The notes below the pieces were generated by a model. That model had not been told where the DNA came from. It saw only the letters and a program-made list of their open reading frames with translations, and searched no databases. Source: Aldehydirespirator sp965117015 (lineage in GTDB: Bacteria; Actinomycetota; Acidimicrobiia; Acidimicrobiales; Aldehydirespiratoraceae). Taken from it: a stretch of DNA of 64,000 bases. Shown in pieces: positions 25,332-32,086 of this stretch (the stretch's first letter is position 1; every line of letters begins with the position of its first letter). The stretch lies in NCBI GenBank assembly GCA_965117015.1, contig OZ220747.1:744001-808000 (forward strand). Direction: 5' to 3'. Both the position numbers and the translations under genes were made by a program.

Positions 25332-25934
25332 ATGGTCAATCTTCTGGTCGTCCGTCACGCCGAGTCCGTCTGGAACCTGCACGGCCGCTGGCAGGGCCAT
25401 GCCGATCCTCCGCTGTCGGTTGCGGGCGCGGCGCAGGCGCGGGCCGCAGCCGCCAACCTGGACGATGTCGAGTGCGTCGTCTCCAGCGATCTCGACCGGG
25501 CTCGCGAGACTGCCGAGATCATCGCCGAGTCACTCGGCACAGGGCCGGTGACCACCGATCCCGGATGGCGAGAGCGCGACGTCGGTCTGTGGCAGGGCCT
25601 CACCAGCGAGCAGATCGAACGGGACTATCCCGGCGATCTGGCCGCACGGAACTATCCGCCCGGCTGGGAGAGCGACGAGTCGCTGATCGTGCGTGTGCTG
25701 GCCGCCTCGCAGCGCATCGCGGCCCGGGTCACGACCGGTGATGTGCTGGTTGTGTCACATGCCGGTGTTATCTATACACTTGAAAGGTATTTCGGATGCG
25801 CCTTTGAGCGCATCGGAAACCTCGGTGGTCTCCGGATCCTGGTGCAGTCGGGTGACGTGCGCTTGCAAGGCCGAATCGCGCTCACTGGCGACGGTGCGTG
25901 CCTCACGCCCACAGCCACACCGGAGCGACGATGA
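25332..25934 (+). CDS. histidine phosphatase family protein (phosphoglycerate-mutase-like)
   Basis: The 200-residue protein carries the catalytic motif VVRHAESVWN (RHxE variant of RHG), SSDLDRARETAE, ERDVGLWQG and the second catalytic histidine in VVSHAGV. Length and motifs fit a cofactor-dependent phosphatase rather than a true glycolytic mutase. In mycobacteria a gpm gene also lies close to mshA and the YbjN gene. The stop overlaps the next start as ATGA. Confidence 0.85.
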   Translation: MVNLLVVRHAESVWNLHGRWQGHADPPLSVAGAAQARAAAANLDDVECVVSSDLDRARETAEIIAESLGTGPVTTDPGWRERDVGLWQGLTSEQIERDYPGDLAARNYPPGWESDESLIVRVLAASQRIAARVTTGDVLVVSHAGVIYTLERYFGCAFERIGNLGGLRILVQSGDVRLQGRIALTGDGACLTPTATPERR

Positions 25935-26497
25935 GCACCAACGGCACACCCCTCGACGGCGCCGAGAGGGCGCCCGCACCCCAGAATCTCCCGCCGGTGC
26001 GGGTGATCCGCAGCCCCAAACGCAACAAGACCGTGTCGGCGCGCATGTCCGACGGCGTGCTGGTCGTCCGGGTGCCGGCCTGGACGACGAAGGACGAGGA
26101 GGAGGCGCTGGTGAGCAAGGTCTTGGCTCGCTTCGAGGAGAAGTGGCGGTGCGGCCATCTGCCGCTGGAGCCCAGAGCCCGCGAGCTCGCAGCCCGCTTC
26201 GGCCTTCCCGAGCCGCGCTCCATCAAATGGTCGTCCCGGCAACGTCTGCGCTGGGGCTCCTGCTCGACCGGAAGCGGCGACATTCGGATCTCGACTCGGC
26301 TGGCCGGAGCACCTCCCTGGGTTCTCGACCATGTGATCATCCACGAGTTGGCCCATCTGGTGGTGGCCGAGCACTCGCCCGAGTTTCACGCGCTCGTCAA
26401 CCGGAACCCCTACGCGGAGAGGGCCGAGGGCTATCTGCTGGCGCTGAGCGACATCGGCGGCATGGCGTCGAGGTCGGAGGAGGCCCTAGCCAGCTGA
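25931..26497 (+). CDS. YgjP-like (DUF45) zinc metalloprotease-fold protein
   Basis: The 188-residue protein contains RWGSCSTGSGDIRISTRL followed by HELAHLVVAEHSPEFHALV, the zinc-binding HExxH with a third histidine, as in the YgjP/WLM families. The ATG at 25931 follows a GGAG ribosome-binding site and overlaps the preceding stop codon. The substrate is unknown. It converges with a small acidic gene, overlapping it by 12 bases. Confidence 0.83.
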   Translation: MSTNGTPLDGAERAPAPQNLPPVRVIRSPKRNKTVSARMSDGVLVVRVPAWTTKDEEEALVSKVLARFEEKWRCGHLPLEPRARELAARFGLPEPRSIKWSSRQRLRWGSCSTGSGDIRISTRLAGAPPWVLDHVIIHELAHLVVAEHSPEFHALVNRNPYAERAEGYLLALSDIGGMASRSEEALAS

Positions 26498-26704
26498 CTC
26501 TTCGAGTTCGGCGGCCAGTGCTTCCGCCCCTTCGAGATCATCGGAGTCGAGCGCGGCGAGAGCGGCATCCACAGTCTCCATGTCTCGCTCTATGCCCTCA
26601 AGTTGGGCCGTCTGGCGGTCGGCTTCGGAGTCCGGCGGCAGGTTGTCGCTCGCCTCGTCCATGCCTTGACCCTCCGGGGTCGCCGCCCCGCCTGTCTCGC
26701 TCAT
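26486..26704 (-). CDS. small acidic protein of unknown function
   Basis: The 72-residue, strongly acidic protein has a predicted helical heptad-like stretch (EADRQTAQLEGIERDMETVDAALAAL given in two parts: EADRQTAQLEGIERDMETV and DAALAAL). I do not recognise the family. The ATG at 26704 is supported by a TACTCT -10 box 6 bases upstream, which argues that the gene is real. It is divergent from the DUF2237 gene. Confidence 0.65.
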   Translation of the reverse strand: MSETGGAATPEGQGMDEASDNLPPDSEADRQTAQLEGIERDMETVDAALAALDSDDLEGAEALAAELEESAG

Positions 26705-26710
26705 GCGTTG

Positions 26711-26716
26711 AGAGTA
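26711..26716 (-). promoter_or_regulatory. -10 box of the small acidic gene
   Basis: TACTCT on the minus strand ends 6 bases before the ATG at 26704, the leaderless spacing. Confidence 0.5.
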
Positions 26717-26743
26717 ACGGCTGCGCGCCCCCGCGAGATCTGA

Positions 26744-26749
26744 GAGACT
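26744..26749 (+). promoter_or_regulatory. possible -10 box of the DUF2237 gene
   Basis: GAGACT ends 6 bases before the GTG at 26756. It departs from the TANNNT pattern at the first base, so the call is weaker than its neighbours. Confidence 0.35.
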
Positions 26750-26755
26750 GACCCC

Positions 26756-27127
26756 GTGGCCCACAACGTGCTCGGCGAAGAGCTGCAGCCGTGCTCCTAC
26801 GACCCGCTGACCGGCTGGTTCCGCGACGGCTGCTGCAATACCGACTCCGGCGACTACGGGGTTCACACGGTGTGCGCGGTGATGACCGCCGAGTTCCTTG
26901 AATTCTCGAGGGCGGCCGGCAACGACCTCTCGACCCCGCAGCCGGCCATCGGCTTCGATGGGCTGGCGCCGGGCGACCACTGGTGCCTGTGCGCGCCCCG
27001 CTGGGCGGAGGCGCACGCGGCCGGGGCCGCGCCCCAGGTCGTGCTGGAAGCGACCCACGCTCGCACGCTGGAGTGGGCCAACCTCGCCGACCTCGAAGCT
27101 CACCGCTTCACCGGCGACCCAATCTGA
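26756..27127 (+). CDS. DUF2237 family protein
   Basis: The 123-residue protein begins AHNVLGEELQPCSYDPLTGW and has CCNTDSGDYGVHTVC, then GDHWCLCAPRW, the conserved cysteine-containing blocks of DUF2237. The biochemical role is not known. The GTG at 26756 gives the family N-terminus. The next feature downstream is tRNA-Lys. Confidence 0.87.
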   Translation: MAHNVLGEELQPCSYDPLTGWFRDGCCNTDSGDYGVHTVCAVMTAEFLEFSRAAGNDLSTPQPAIGFDGLAPGDHWCLCAPRWAEAHAAGAAPQVVLEATHARTLEWANLADLEAHRFTGDPI

Positions 27128-27156
27128 AACAGTCCCGTCGCTGCCAGAATGGGGGT

Positions 27157-27229
27157 GGGCCGCTAGCTCATCGGGTAGAGCAGGAGACTTTTAATCTCAA
27201 GGTGCCGGGTTCGAGCCCCGGGCGGCCCA
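27157..27229 (+). tRNA. tRNA-Lys (anticodon TTT)
   Basis: The 73-base cloverleaf has acceptor GGGCCGC pairing with GCGGCCC, D-loop AGCTCATCGGGTAGAGC, anticodon stem-loop GAGACTTTTAATCTC and T-arm CCGGGTTCGAGCCCCGG. The 3' CCA is not encoded. CAGAAT 6 bases upstream may be the -10. Confidence 0.96.
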
Positions 27230-27256
27230 CCGGCCGGAACCTGTATGGCTAGCGGG

Positions 27257-27262
27257 TACCCT
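27257..27262 (+). promoter_or_regulatory. -10 box of the anchored protein at 27271
   Basis: TACCCT ends 8 bases before the GTG at 27271. Confidence 0.4.
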
Positions 27263-27270
27263 CCACTGCC

Positions 27271-28158
27271 GTGGAGTGGAACCCGGAACCTCAGGACCAA
27301 GGTCCGTTCTGGCCCGATACCGCCGAGAGGCGCAGCCCGAGGTGGGTGCCGATACTCGTAGCCGTCGCGTTGGTGATTGTGGTCGTGGGGGGCGTGATCT
27401 GGTGGCTCGGCCGAGACGGCGGAGACGACGGTGATGCTCCGGCCGCCCCGGACGACACCGTGGAGTTGAGCGAGGACACAGGATCAGACGAACAGCCCGC
27501 CGTTGAAGACGCCGAACAGAGCGCGGAGGCTCCAGCCACCTCAGACGCCTCCGACGCCTCAGATGTGACCGACGCCTCGGACACACCGGACACATCAGCC
27601 TCTCCGACGTCCACGACTGTCGCCGCTACCACCACGGTCCCGGCCACCACCACCACGGTCACGACGGTGCCACCGGACAACCCGGAGCAATTCGGCCCGC
27701 CGAGGCTCAGCAACCGATCCACCGTCTCGACCGTCGGCCTCGACGAGGTCCACTTCGGGATGACGGTCGCCGCGGCCCAGGAAGCCGCGGGGACGGTGCT
27801 GGTACCCGCGGGACCGACCGGCGCCTGCTATCACGTCGTCCCCCACGACGCTCCCGAGGGGATCGTCTTCCTGGTGCACGCGGGAACCATCGAGCGAGTG
27901 GACATCAACAGCGGACCGATCACCACCCGCTCCGGCGTGGGCGTCGGGTCTCCCGAGAGCATGGTCACCGACCTCTTCGGCGACAGGATCGAGCGGGAGG
28001 TGCGGGTCGACGGCACCGTCGACCTGGTCTTCGTGCCCAGGGATCCGGGCGACCAGAACTACCGGGTGGTGTTCAACATCTCCGAGGGAGCCGTGCGAGC
28101 ATTCAAGTCCGGGCGCCTGCCCATGGTGATGCTGGACACGGGCTGCGAGACGTCCTAG
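27271..28158 (+). CDS. single-pass membrane protein with Asp/Thr-rich linker, unknown function
   Basis: The 295-residue protein has a short cytosolic head, one transmembrane helix (about residues 26-47), a roughly 90-residue linker rich in Ala, Asp, Ser and Thr, and a C-terminal domain of about 150 residues outside the cell. That domain has VGLDEVHFGMTVAAAQEAAG and a pair of cysteines (GACYHVV and DTGCETS) that could form a disulfide. I recognise no named family. Cell-surface or periplasm-like location is inferred from topology. Confidence 0.75.
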   Translation: MEWNPEPQDQGPFWPDTAERRSPRWVPILVAVALVIVVVGGVIWWLGRDGGDDGDAPAAPDDTVELSEDTGSDEQPAVEDAEQSAEAPATSDASDASDVTDASDTPDTSASPTSTTVAATTTVPATTTTVTTVPPDNPEQFGPPRLSNRSTVSTVGLDEVHFGMTVAAAQEAAGTVLVPAGPTGACYHVVPHDAPEGIVFLVHAGTIERVDINSGPITTRSGVGVGSPESMVTDLFGDRIEREVRVDGTVDLVFVPRDPGDQNYRVVFNISEGAVRAFKSGRLPMVMLDTGCETS

Positions 28159-28185
28159 GCGAGTCCTGCCCAGCCTGCGGAACCG

Positions 28186-28719
28186 TCAGGAGGGCAGCTC
28201 GCGCTCGTAGCTGTAGCAGTGGACCTCGAACTCGCCGAAACCCACCTCGGTGGCTTCCCCGGTCTCCAGGTTCAGGTCCTTCACGAAGCGGATGGCGGAG
28301 GCCCGGATCACGTCGTCCTGCACGTAGAGGTCCAACGGGCTTTCGAAGGAGGGCTCGATGAGCGTCCCGTCTGCCAGGCGCAGGCCCACGTACGGGTCGA
28401 CGAACGAGGCCTCCAGGTACAACGTGACACCACCGGAGTCGTCATCGTCGGGGTCACTTACCACGACCACGTCACCGGCGCCGCGGTCATGGCAGGTGAC
28501 GGCGAACTCGTACTGGACGTCGCCGACCTTGGCGATTCCCTCGGAGCGAGGCGGCTCCGGCGGCGCGGTGGTCGTGGTCACGACCTCTTCGATGACGGCC
28601 TCCTCGCTTACCAGCGGACCGTCGGCGGTGTCGGCGCAAGCTGATCCGGCGACGGCGACAAGCAGGGCAAGCAGGCCGCTCGTCAGCCTCATGGGCGCGA
28701 TGCGTCGAAGTGACGCCAT
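28186..28719 (-). CDS. probable lipoprotein, unknown function
   Basis: The 177-residue protein has a signal peptide with a lipobox-like AVAGSAC near residue 28, a short Thr/Pro linker and a beta-rich C-terminal domain with two cysteines (VTCHDRG and EVHCYSY). The ATG at 28719 is preferred over one at 28692 because a TAGCGT -10 box ends 6 bases upstream. No function can be assigned. Confidence 0.72.
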   Translation of the reverse strand: MASLRRIAPMRLTSGLLALLVAVAGSACADTADGPLVSEEAVIEEVVTTTTAPPEPPRSEGIAKVGDVQYEFAVTCHDRGAGDVVVVSDPDDDDSGGVTLYLEASFVDPYVGLRLADGTLIEPSFESPLDLYVQDDVIRASAIRFVKDLNLETGEATEVGFGEFEVHCYSYERELPS

Positions 28720-28725
28720 CGCGCA

Positions 28726-28731
28726 ACGCTA
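28726..28731 (-). promoter_or_regulatory. -10 box of the lipoprotein at 28719
   Basis: TAGCGT on the minus strand ends 6 bases before the ATG at 28719. Confidence 0.45.
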
Positions 28732-28783
28732 CGCGCCGGACGCCCGGCACGCCGCATCAAGAGCCCCGACGCGGGTGGAGATG

Positions 28784-28789
28784 TAGGGT
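28784..28789 (+). promoter_or_regulatory. -10 box of the small membrane protein gene
   Basis: TAGGGT ends 6 bases before the GTG at 28796; it probably also drives the cyclophilin gene that follows. Confidence 0.45.
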
Positions 28790-28795
28790 TGGGCG

Positions 28796-28969
28796 GTGCC
28801 GTCCCAGAGCGATCTACGAAAGCGTCGGGTCCGAGCCGCCAAGCAGTCGGCCGGCAGCAGGCAGCGCACCAGCTCCCGCCGGGACCGGCAGCGCCGCCTG
28901 GTCGCGGTGGTGGCGGTGCTGGTGGTGACGATGATGGTGGCCTCACTGGCCGTGGGCCTCCTGGCCTAG
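28796..28969 (+). CDS. 57-residue basic single-pass membrane protein
   Basis: The predicted protein starts PSQSDLRKRRVRAAKQ and is strongly basic for 35 residues; a single hydrophobic helix (LVAVVAVLVVTMMVASLAVG) reaches nearly to the C-terminus. Codon use has the high G+C third positions of its neighbours, and a -10 box sits at leaderless distance. It ends 14 bases before the cyclophilin start. The next protein also begins with a basic stretch and one helix, so the two may be related or act together. Unknown family. Confidence 0.6.
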   Translation: MPSQSDLRKRRVRAAKQSAGSRQRTSSRRDRQRRLVAVVAVLVVTMMVASLAVGLLA

Positions 28970-28983
28970 GGGCACCACGGCTC

Positions 28984-29865
28984 ATGAGCACGGAGAAGCG
29001 GGAGCGCCAGCGCGAGAACCGGCGCCTGCGCCTGGCCGCCGACGAGGCCGCCGCCAAGCAGTACGCCACCCGACGGCGCGTCAAGCTCATCGGTATGGCG
29101 GCAGTAGCGGTCGCGGCCGCGCTCGCCGTCCTCGGGTTCCTCCAGCGCAACAACTCCGAACCCGAACCCGAACCCGCGGCCGAACCTGCTGTCGAGCAGC
29201 CCACTGAAACTGCCGCTGAGCCGGAGGCTGAGCCTGCCGTTGAGCCGGAGGCCGCAGCATGTCCGGCGGTCGACGGATCGAGTCCCCGGGTGATCGACTT
29301 CGACGGCCCTCAACCCATGTGCATCGACACCGAGGCTCGCTATGTCGCCACCTTCGACACCAGCGAGGGCGAGATGCGCTTCGAGCTGACCGCCTCGGAA
29401 ACTCCGCTGACCGTCAACAACTTCGTGACCCTGGCCCGCTGGGGCTACTACGACGGCACCCTGCTGTTCCGTACCGACCCGTCCATCGACATCATCCAGG
29501 GCGGCTCGCCCCACACCAACGACAACCGGGACCCCGGCCCCGGGTACACGATCCCCGACGAGCCTGCTTTCGAAGTGGACCCGGACACCGGCAACCTCAC
29601 CGGGCCGTACCGCTACCAGCCCGGCCAGCTCGTGATGGCCCGATCAGCCGGGCCGGACTCGGCCAGCGCGCAGTTCTTCCTGACAACCGGCCCCAACGCG
29701 TCCAGGCTGGACGGCCAGGGCACCTATGTGGTGTTCGGCCAGACCGATGACGCCGGACTGGCCGTGGCCCAGTCGATAATCGGCCTCCACGAGCCGGGAG
29801 GGGCGCTGGGCGGCGCGCCGTCGCGTGACGTCACCGTCCACTCGGTGACCATCACCGAGACCTGA
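28984..29865 (+). CDS. membrane-anchored cyclophilin-type peptidyl-prolyl isomerase
   Basis: The 293-residue protein has a basic N-terminus (EKRERQRENRRLRLAADEAA), one transmembrane helix near residues 35-53, an EPEPEP-rich linker and a cyclophilin domain. The domain shows DIIQGGSPHTN, SAGPDSASAQFFLTTG and YVVFGQ, the core of the active site, although the usual FHR is FR. It probably helps proteins fold outside the membrane. The ATG at 28984 was chosen because it lies after the small gene's stop; longer in-frame starts overlap it. Confidence 0.88.
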   Translation: MSTEKRERQRENRRLRLAADEAAAKQYATRRRVKLIGMAAVAVAAALAVLGFLQRNNSEPEPEPAAEPAVEQPTETAAEPEAEPAVEPEAAACPAVDGSSPRVIDFDGPQPMCIDTEARYVATFDTSEGEMRFELTASETPLTVNNFVTLARWGYYDGTLLFRTDPSIDIIQGGSPHTNDNRDPGPGYTIPDEPAFEVDPDTGNLTGPYRYQPGQLVMARSAGPDSASAQFFLTTGPNASRLDGQGTYVVFGQTDDAGLAVAQSIIGLHEPGGALGGAPSRDVTVHSVTITET

Positions 29866-29892
29866 GCAGGAATTGGCAGCTGTGAGTGCCGT

Positions 29893-30582
29893 TTAGGGCA
29901 TCCTGGGCTGCCAATTCTCCAGAGTGACGGTGGTGCCGCCCCGGCGGGCCTCGACGGCGCCACCGAGCACTGTCCAGTCGTCCGGACTGGAGGATGACGC
30001 CAGCACCTCCGGCCCGGCCGCGGAACATACCGCCGCGCCCGACTCCAGAGCCATGAACAGCACCGAGTCCGGGACCATGCGCCACAGGCGACGCCGCCGG
30101 TCTCGGGGCCACCCCTCCCAGCCCGCGGCTACGACGATGCCTTCGTGAAGGCCGAGGCCGACCGTGAGCGCGCCGCCGCGGTCGTCCACCATGGAGGCAC
30201 ACACCGCGGCCGCAGCCGCGCCCGACCAGACGATGTCGGCACCGCGCCCCCGAGCGGCGACTATGGCCTCCAGCAGCGGTGTCGCCTTGACCGCGCTCAC
30301 GAAATGGGCAGGGGACCCGTCCAGCACCAACACGCCGTCGCAGTCTGCGATCGGTCTGGAGACATCGGGATTCAGCGCGTCGGACCGGCGCAATGCGCTC
30401 ACGACTACGGGCCGGACCGACAGCGCTTCGGCCCAGGCGCCGATCCGGGAGAGCAGCGCGTCGGGGCGACGGAAGGCAGCCGCCACAGTCACAACCGCGA
30501 CCGAACTGCAACCCGTCAGAGCACGGCCCGCGGGCGTGCCCGCATCCAGCTCGCGGCCCCCGGCCAGGACGACCCGGCTCAT
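29893..30582 (-). CDS. peptidase S51/cyanophycinase-like protein with altered nucleophile motif
   Basis: The 229-residue protein resembles the class I glutamine-amidotransferase-like fold of S51 peptidases: VVLAGGRELD at the start, ADCDGVLVLDGSPAHFVSA in the middle and IVWSGAAAAAV where S51 enzymes have a GxSAGA-type elbow. The serine is kept but the residues after it are not the usual Ala-Gly. It may be inactive or have a different role. The assignment is tentative. The start site sequence is duplicated 50 bases upstream. Confidence 0.55.
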   Translation of the reverse strand: MSRVVLAGGRELDAGTPAGRALTGCSSVAVVTVAAAFRRPDALLSRIGAWAEALSVRPVVVSALRRSDALNPDVSRPIADCDGVLVLDGSPAHFVSAVKATPLLEAIVAARGRGADIVWSGAAAAAVCASMVDDRGGALTVGLGLHEGIVVAAGWEGWPRDRRRRLWRMVPDSVLFMALESGAAVCSAAGPEVLASSSSPDDWTVLGGAVEARRGGTTVTLENWQPRMP

Positions 30583-30636
30583 GGCCTCGACCGACCCGGC
30601 CTCGCCGCCTCAGCAGGAAGGACCCGGCTCATGGCC
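30571..30636. repeat. 16-bp direct repeat around the S51-like start codon
   Basis: GACCCGGCTCATGGCC occurs at 30571-30586 and 30621-30636. On the minus strand both copies include ATGAGCCGGGTC: one is the S51-like start, the other overlaps the stop of the upstream methyltransferase-like gene. The upstream copy opens a 17-codon reading frame that stops at the real start (ATGA). Confidence 0.8.
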
Positions 30637-31141
30637 CCTCGGACCGAGGTGTGGCGCGGCGGGCTCTCAGCACCACGTACTGGCGCCACTCGGGCGGGAC
30701 CGACGTCGCCTCGCGGCGGTCGATGTCGGTGACGAACAGACCGCGGGAGCGCACGGCCGACACCACATCGCGGCGCCGGGCGCGGGGCAAGGGCGACGGC
30801 CAGCGGAAGCGGCTGGTCAGCCACCTGGGCAATGCCCCGCGGTAGAGCCCGGCCGGCTCCACCATGAGGATCCAACCCTCGTCGGCCAAGACCTGCTCGA
30901 TCGCGGCGACGTAGTCCTCAAGTGAGGTCACCTGGGGGGTGCACATTAGGGACAGGACCGTGTCGTAGCGAGCACCGCTGCTGCTCTCGGACCGCAGCGC
31001 GGCCTCGGAGTCTCCGGCTGGCACGCTGAACACCCGGCCTACGGCGGTGGCGGCCAGCGCCCGGCAGCGCTCGTCCACGTCGTCAAGCAGGGCCTGGGGT
31101 GCCGCCAAGTCCCGCTCCGCGGCCCGGGCACCGGTCGTCAT
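30629..31141 (-). CDS. SAM-methyltransferase-like protein
   Basis: The 170-residue protein has the second half of a class I methyltransferase pattern: ALAATAVGRVFSVPAG, YDTVLSLMCTPQVTSLEDYV and LADEGWILMVEP, then a basic region and a final strand pair. The glycine-rich SAM-binding motif I is not evident, so catalytic ability is uncertain. The ATG at 31141 has a TAGGTT -10 box 6 bases upstream, shared in space with the divergent aat promoter. Confidence 0.55.
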   Translation of the reverse strand: MTTGARAAERDLAAPQALLDDVDERCRALAATAVGRVFSVPAGDSEAALRSESSSGARYDTVLSLMCTPQVTSLEDYVAAIEQVLADEGWILMVEPAGLYRGALPRWLTSRFRWPSPLPRARRRDVVSAVRSRGLFVTDIDRREATSVPPEWRQYVVLRARRATPRSEGP

Positions 31142-31147
31142 CGTTTC

Positions 31148-31153
31148 AACCTA
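31148..31153 (-). promoter_or_regulatory. -10 box of the methyltransferase-like gene
   Basis: TAGGTT on the minus strand ends 6 bases before the ATG at 31141 and overlaps the aat -10 box on the other strand by two bases. Confidence 0.5.
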
Positions 31154-31157
31154 CTCT
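31152..31157 (+). promoter_or_regulatory. -10 box of aat
   Basis: TACTCT ends 7 bases before the GTG at 31165 and overlaps the divergent -10 box. Confidence 0.5.
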
Positions 31158-31164
31158 GTCTCCC

Positions 31165-31842
31165 GTGCCCGCCGATGCGAGGCTGGATGCTTGCCGCTGG
31201 GTCTTCCCGGATCCCTCATCCAGCGACGAGGGGGGCCTGGTGGCGGTCGGTGCCGACCTGGAGCCGGCCACCCTGCTGGCCGCCTACAGCCGCGGCCTGT
31301 TCCCGATGCCGCTGAAGCCGGGCGGACGCATCGGGTGGTGGTCGCCGACTGAACGCGGCGTCCTGGAGCCCGCCGGCCTGATAGTTCACCGCTCCCTGCG
31401 CAAGGCCTGCCGCCGCTTCGAGATCCGGGTCGACACGGCATTCGCCGAAGTCGTCGAGGCCTGCGCCGACCCGGCCCGGCCCCACGGCTGGATCGATGCC
31501 CAGATGCGAGCCGCGTACGTGCGCCTTCACCACGCAGGCTTCGCCCACAGCGTCGAGGCGTGGCGTGACGGCGAGCTGGTCGGCGGGCTCTACGGCGTGG
31601 CCGTCGGCGGTCTGTTCGCGGGCGAGTCGATGTTCTACCGGGCCAGCGACGCCTCGAAGGTGGCGCTAGTGGCCCTGGCGGCGGGCCTCCAGGACGGCCA
31701 TCCGAGACTGATCGATGTCCAGTGGGCGACGCCGCACCTGCGCTCCCTCGGCGTGCAAGCCGTCCCGCGCCATCAATACCTGCACCGCCTGCCCGACCTA
31801 TTGAAGTCCCCGCTCCCGGAAATGTTCCGGTCGGGCGACTAG
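31165..31842 (+). CDS. aat: leucyl/phenylalanyl-tRNA-protein transferase
   Basis: The 225-residue enzyme moves Leu or Phe from tRNA to the N-terminus of proteins with basic N-terminal residues, marking them for Clp degradation. Family blocks are WVFPDPSSSDEGGLVAVGAD, LAAYSRGLFPMP, WWSPTERGVL, HSVEAWRDGELVGGLYGVAV and GESMFYRASDASKVALV. The GTG at 31165 was chosen from the family N-terminus and the -10 box position. Confidence 0.94.
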   Translation: MPADARLDACRWVFPDPSSSDEGGLVAVGADLEPATLLAAYSRGLFPMPLKPGGRIGWWSPTERGVLEPAGLIVHRSLRKACRRFEIRVDTAFAEVVEACADPARPHGWIDAQMRAAYVRLHHAGFAHSVEAWRDGELVGGLYGVAVGGLFAGESMFYRASDASKVALVALAAGLQDGHPRLIDVQWATPHLRSLGVQAVPRHQYLHRLPDLLKSPLPEMFRSGD

Positions 31843-31852
31843 CGCGGTTGGG

Positions 31853-32086
31853 TCAGGTCCAACCGCCGTAACTCTGGCGGCGCTTCCAGGGCCGGCCAGC
31901 GTAACGCCAGCGCGGCGACGGCTCAGGCATGGTTCCCGCGCCCAGATCCGGCCAGATCTCGGTGCGGAACGCCTCGACCGCGACAACGATGGCGGCCCGC
32001 TCGGCATCGGTCGGCTCGGGGGTGATCGACACGATCTCCGAGCCGCCTGCGACCTGGCTTTCGGCGACCGCCTCCGCTGCGGTCAC
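31853..32086 (-). CDS. accE: acyl-CoA carboxylase epsilon subunit
   Basis: The 77-residue protein shows the actinobacterial epsilon-subunit pattern: a short acidic head, PEPTDAERAAIVVAVEAF and a Trp/Arg-rich C-terminus SPRWRYAGRPWKRR. Such subunits stabilise the alpha-beta carboxylase complex. The start overlaps the beta-subunit stop by 4 bases, which confirms the partnership. Confidence 0.85.
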   Translation of the reverse strand: MTAAEAVAESQVAGGSEIVSITPEPTDAERAAIVVAVEAFRTEIWPDLGAGTMPEPSPRWRYAGRPWKRRQSYGGWT

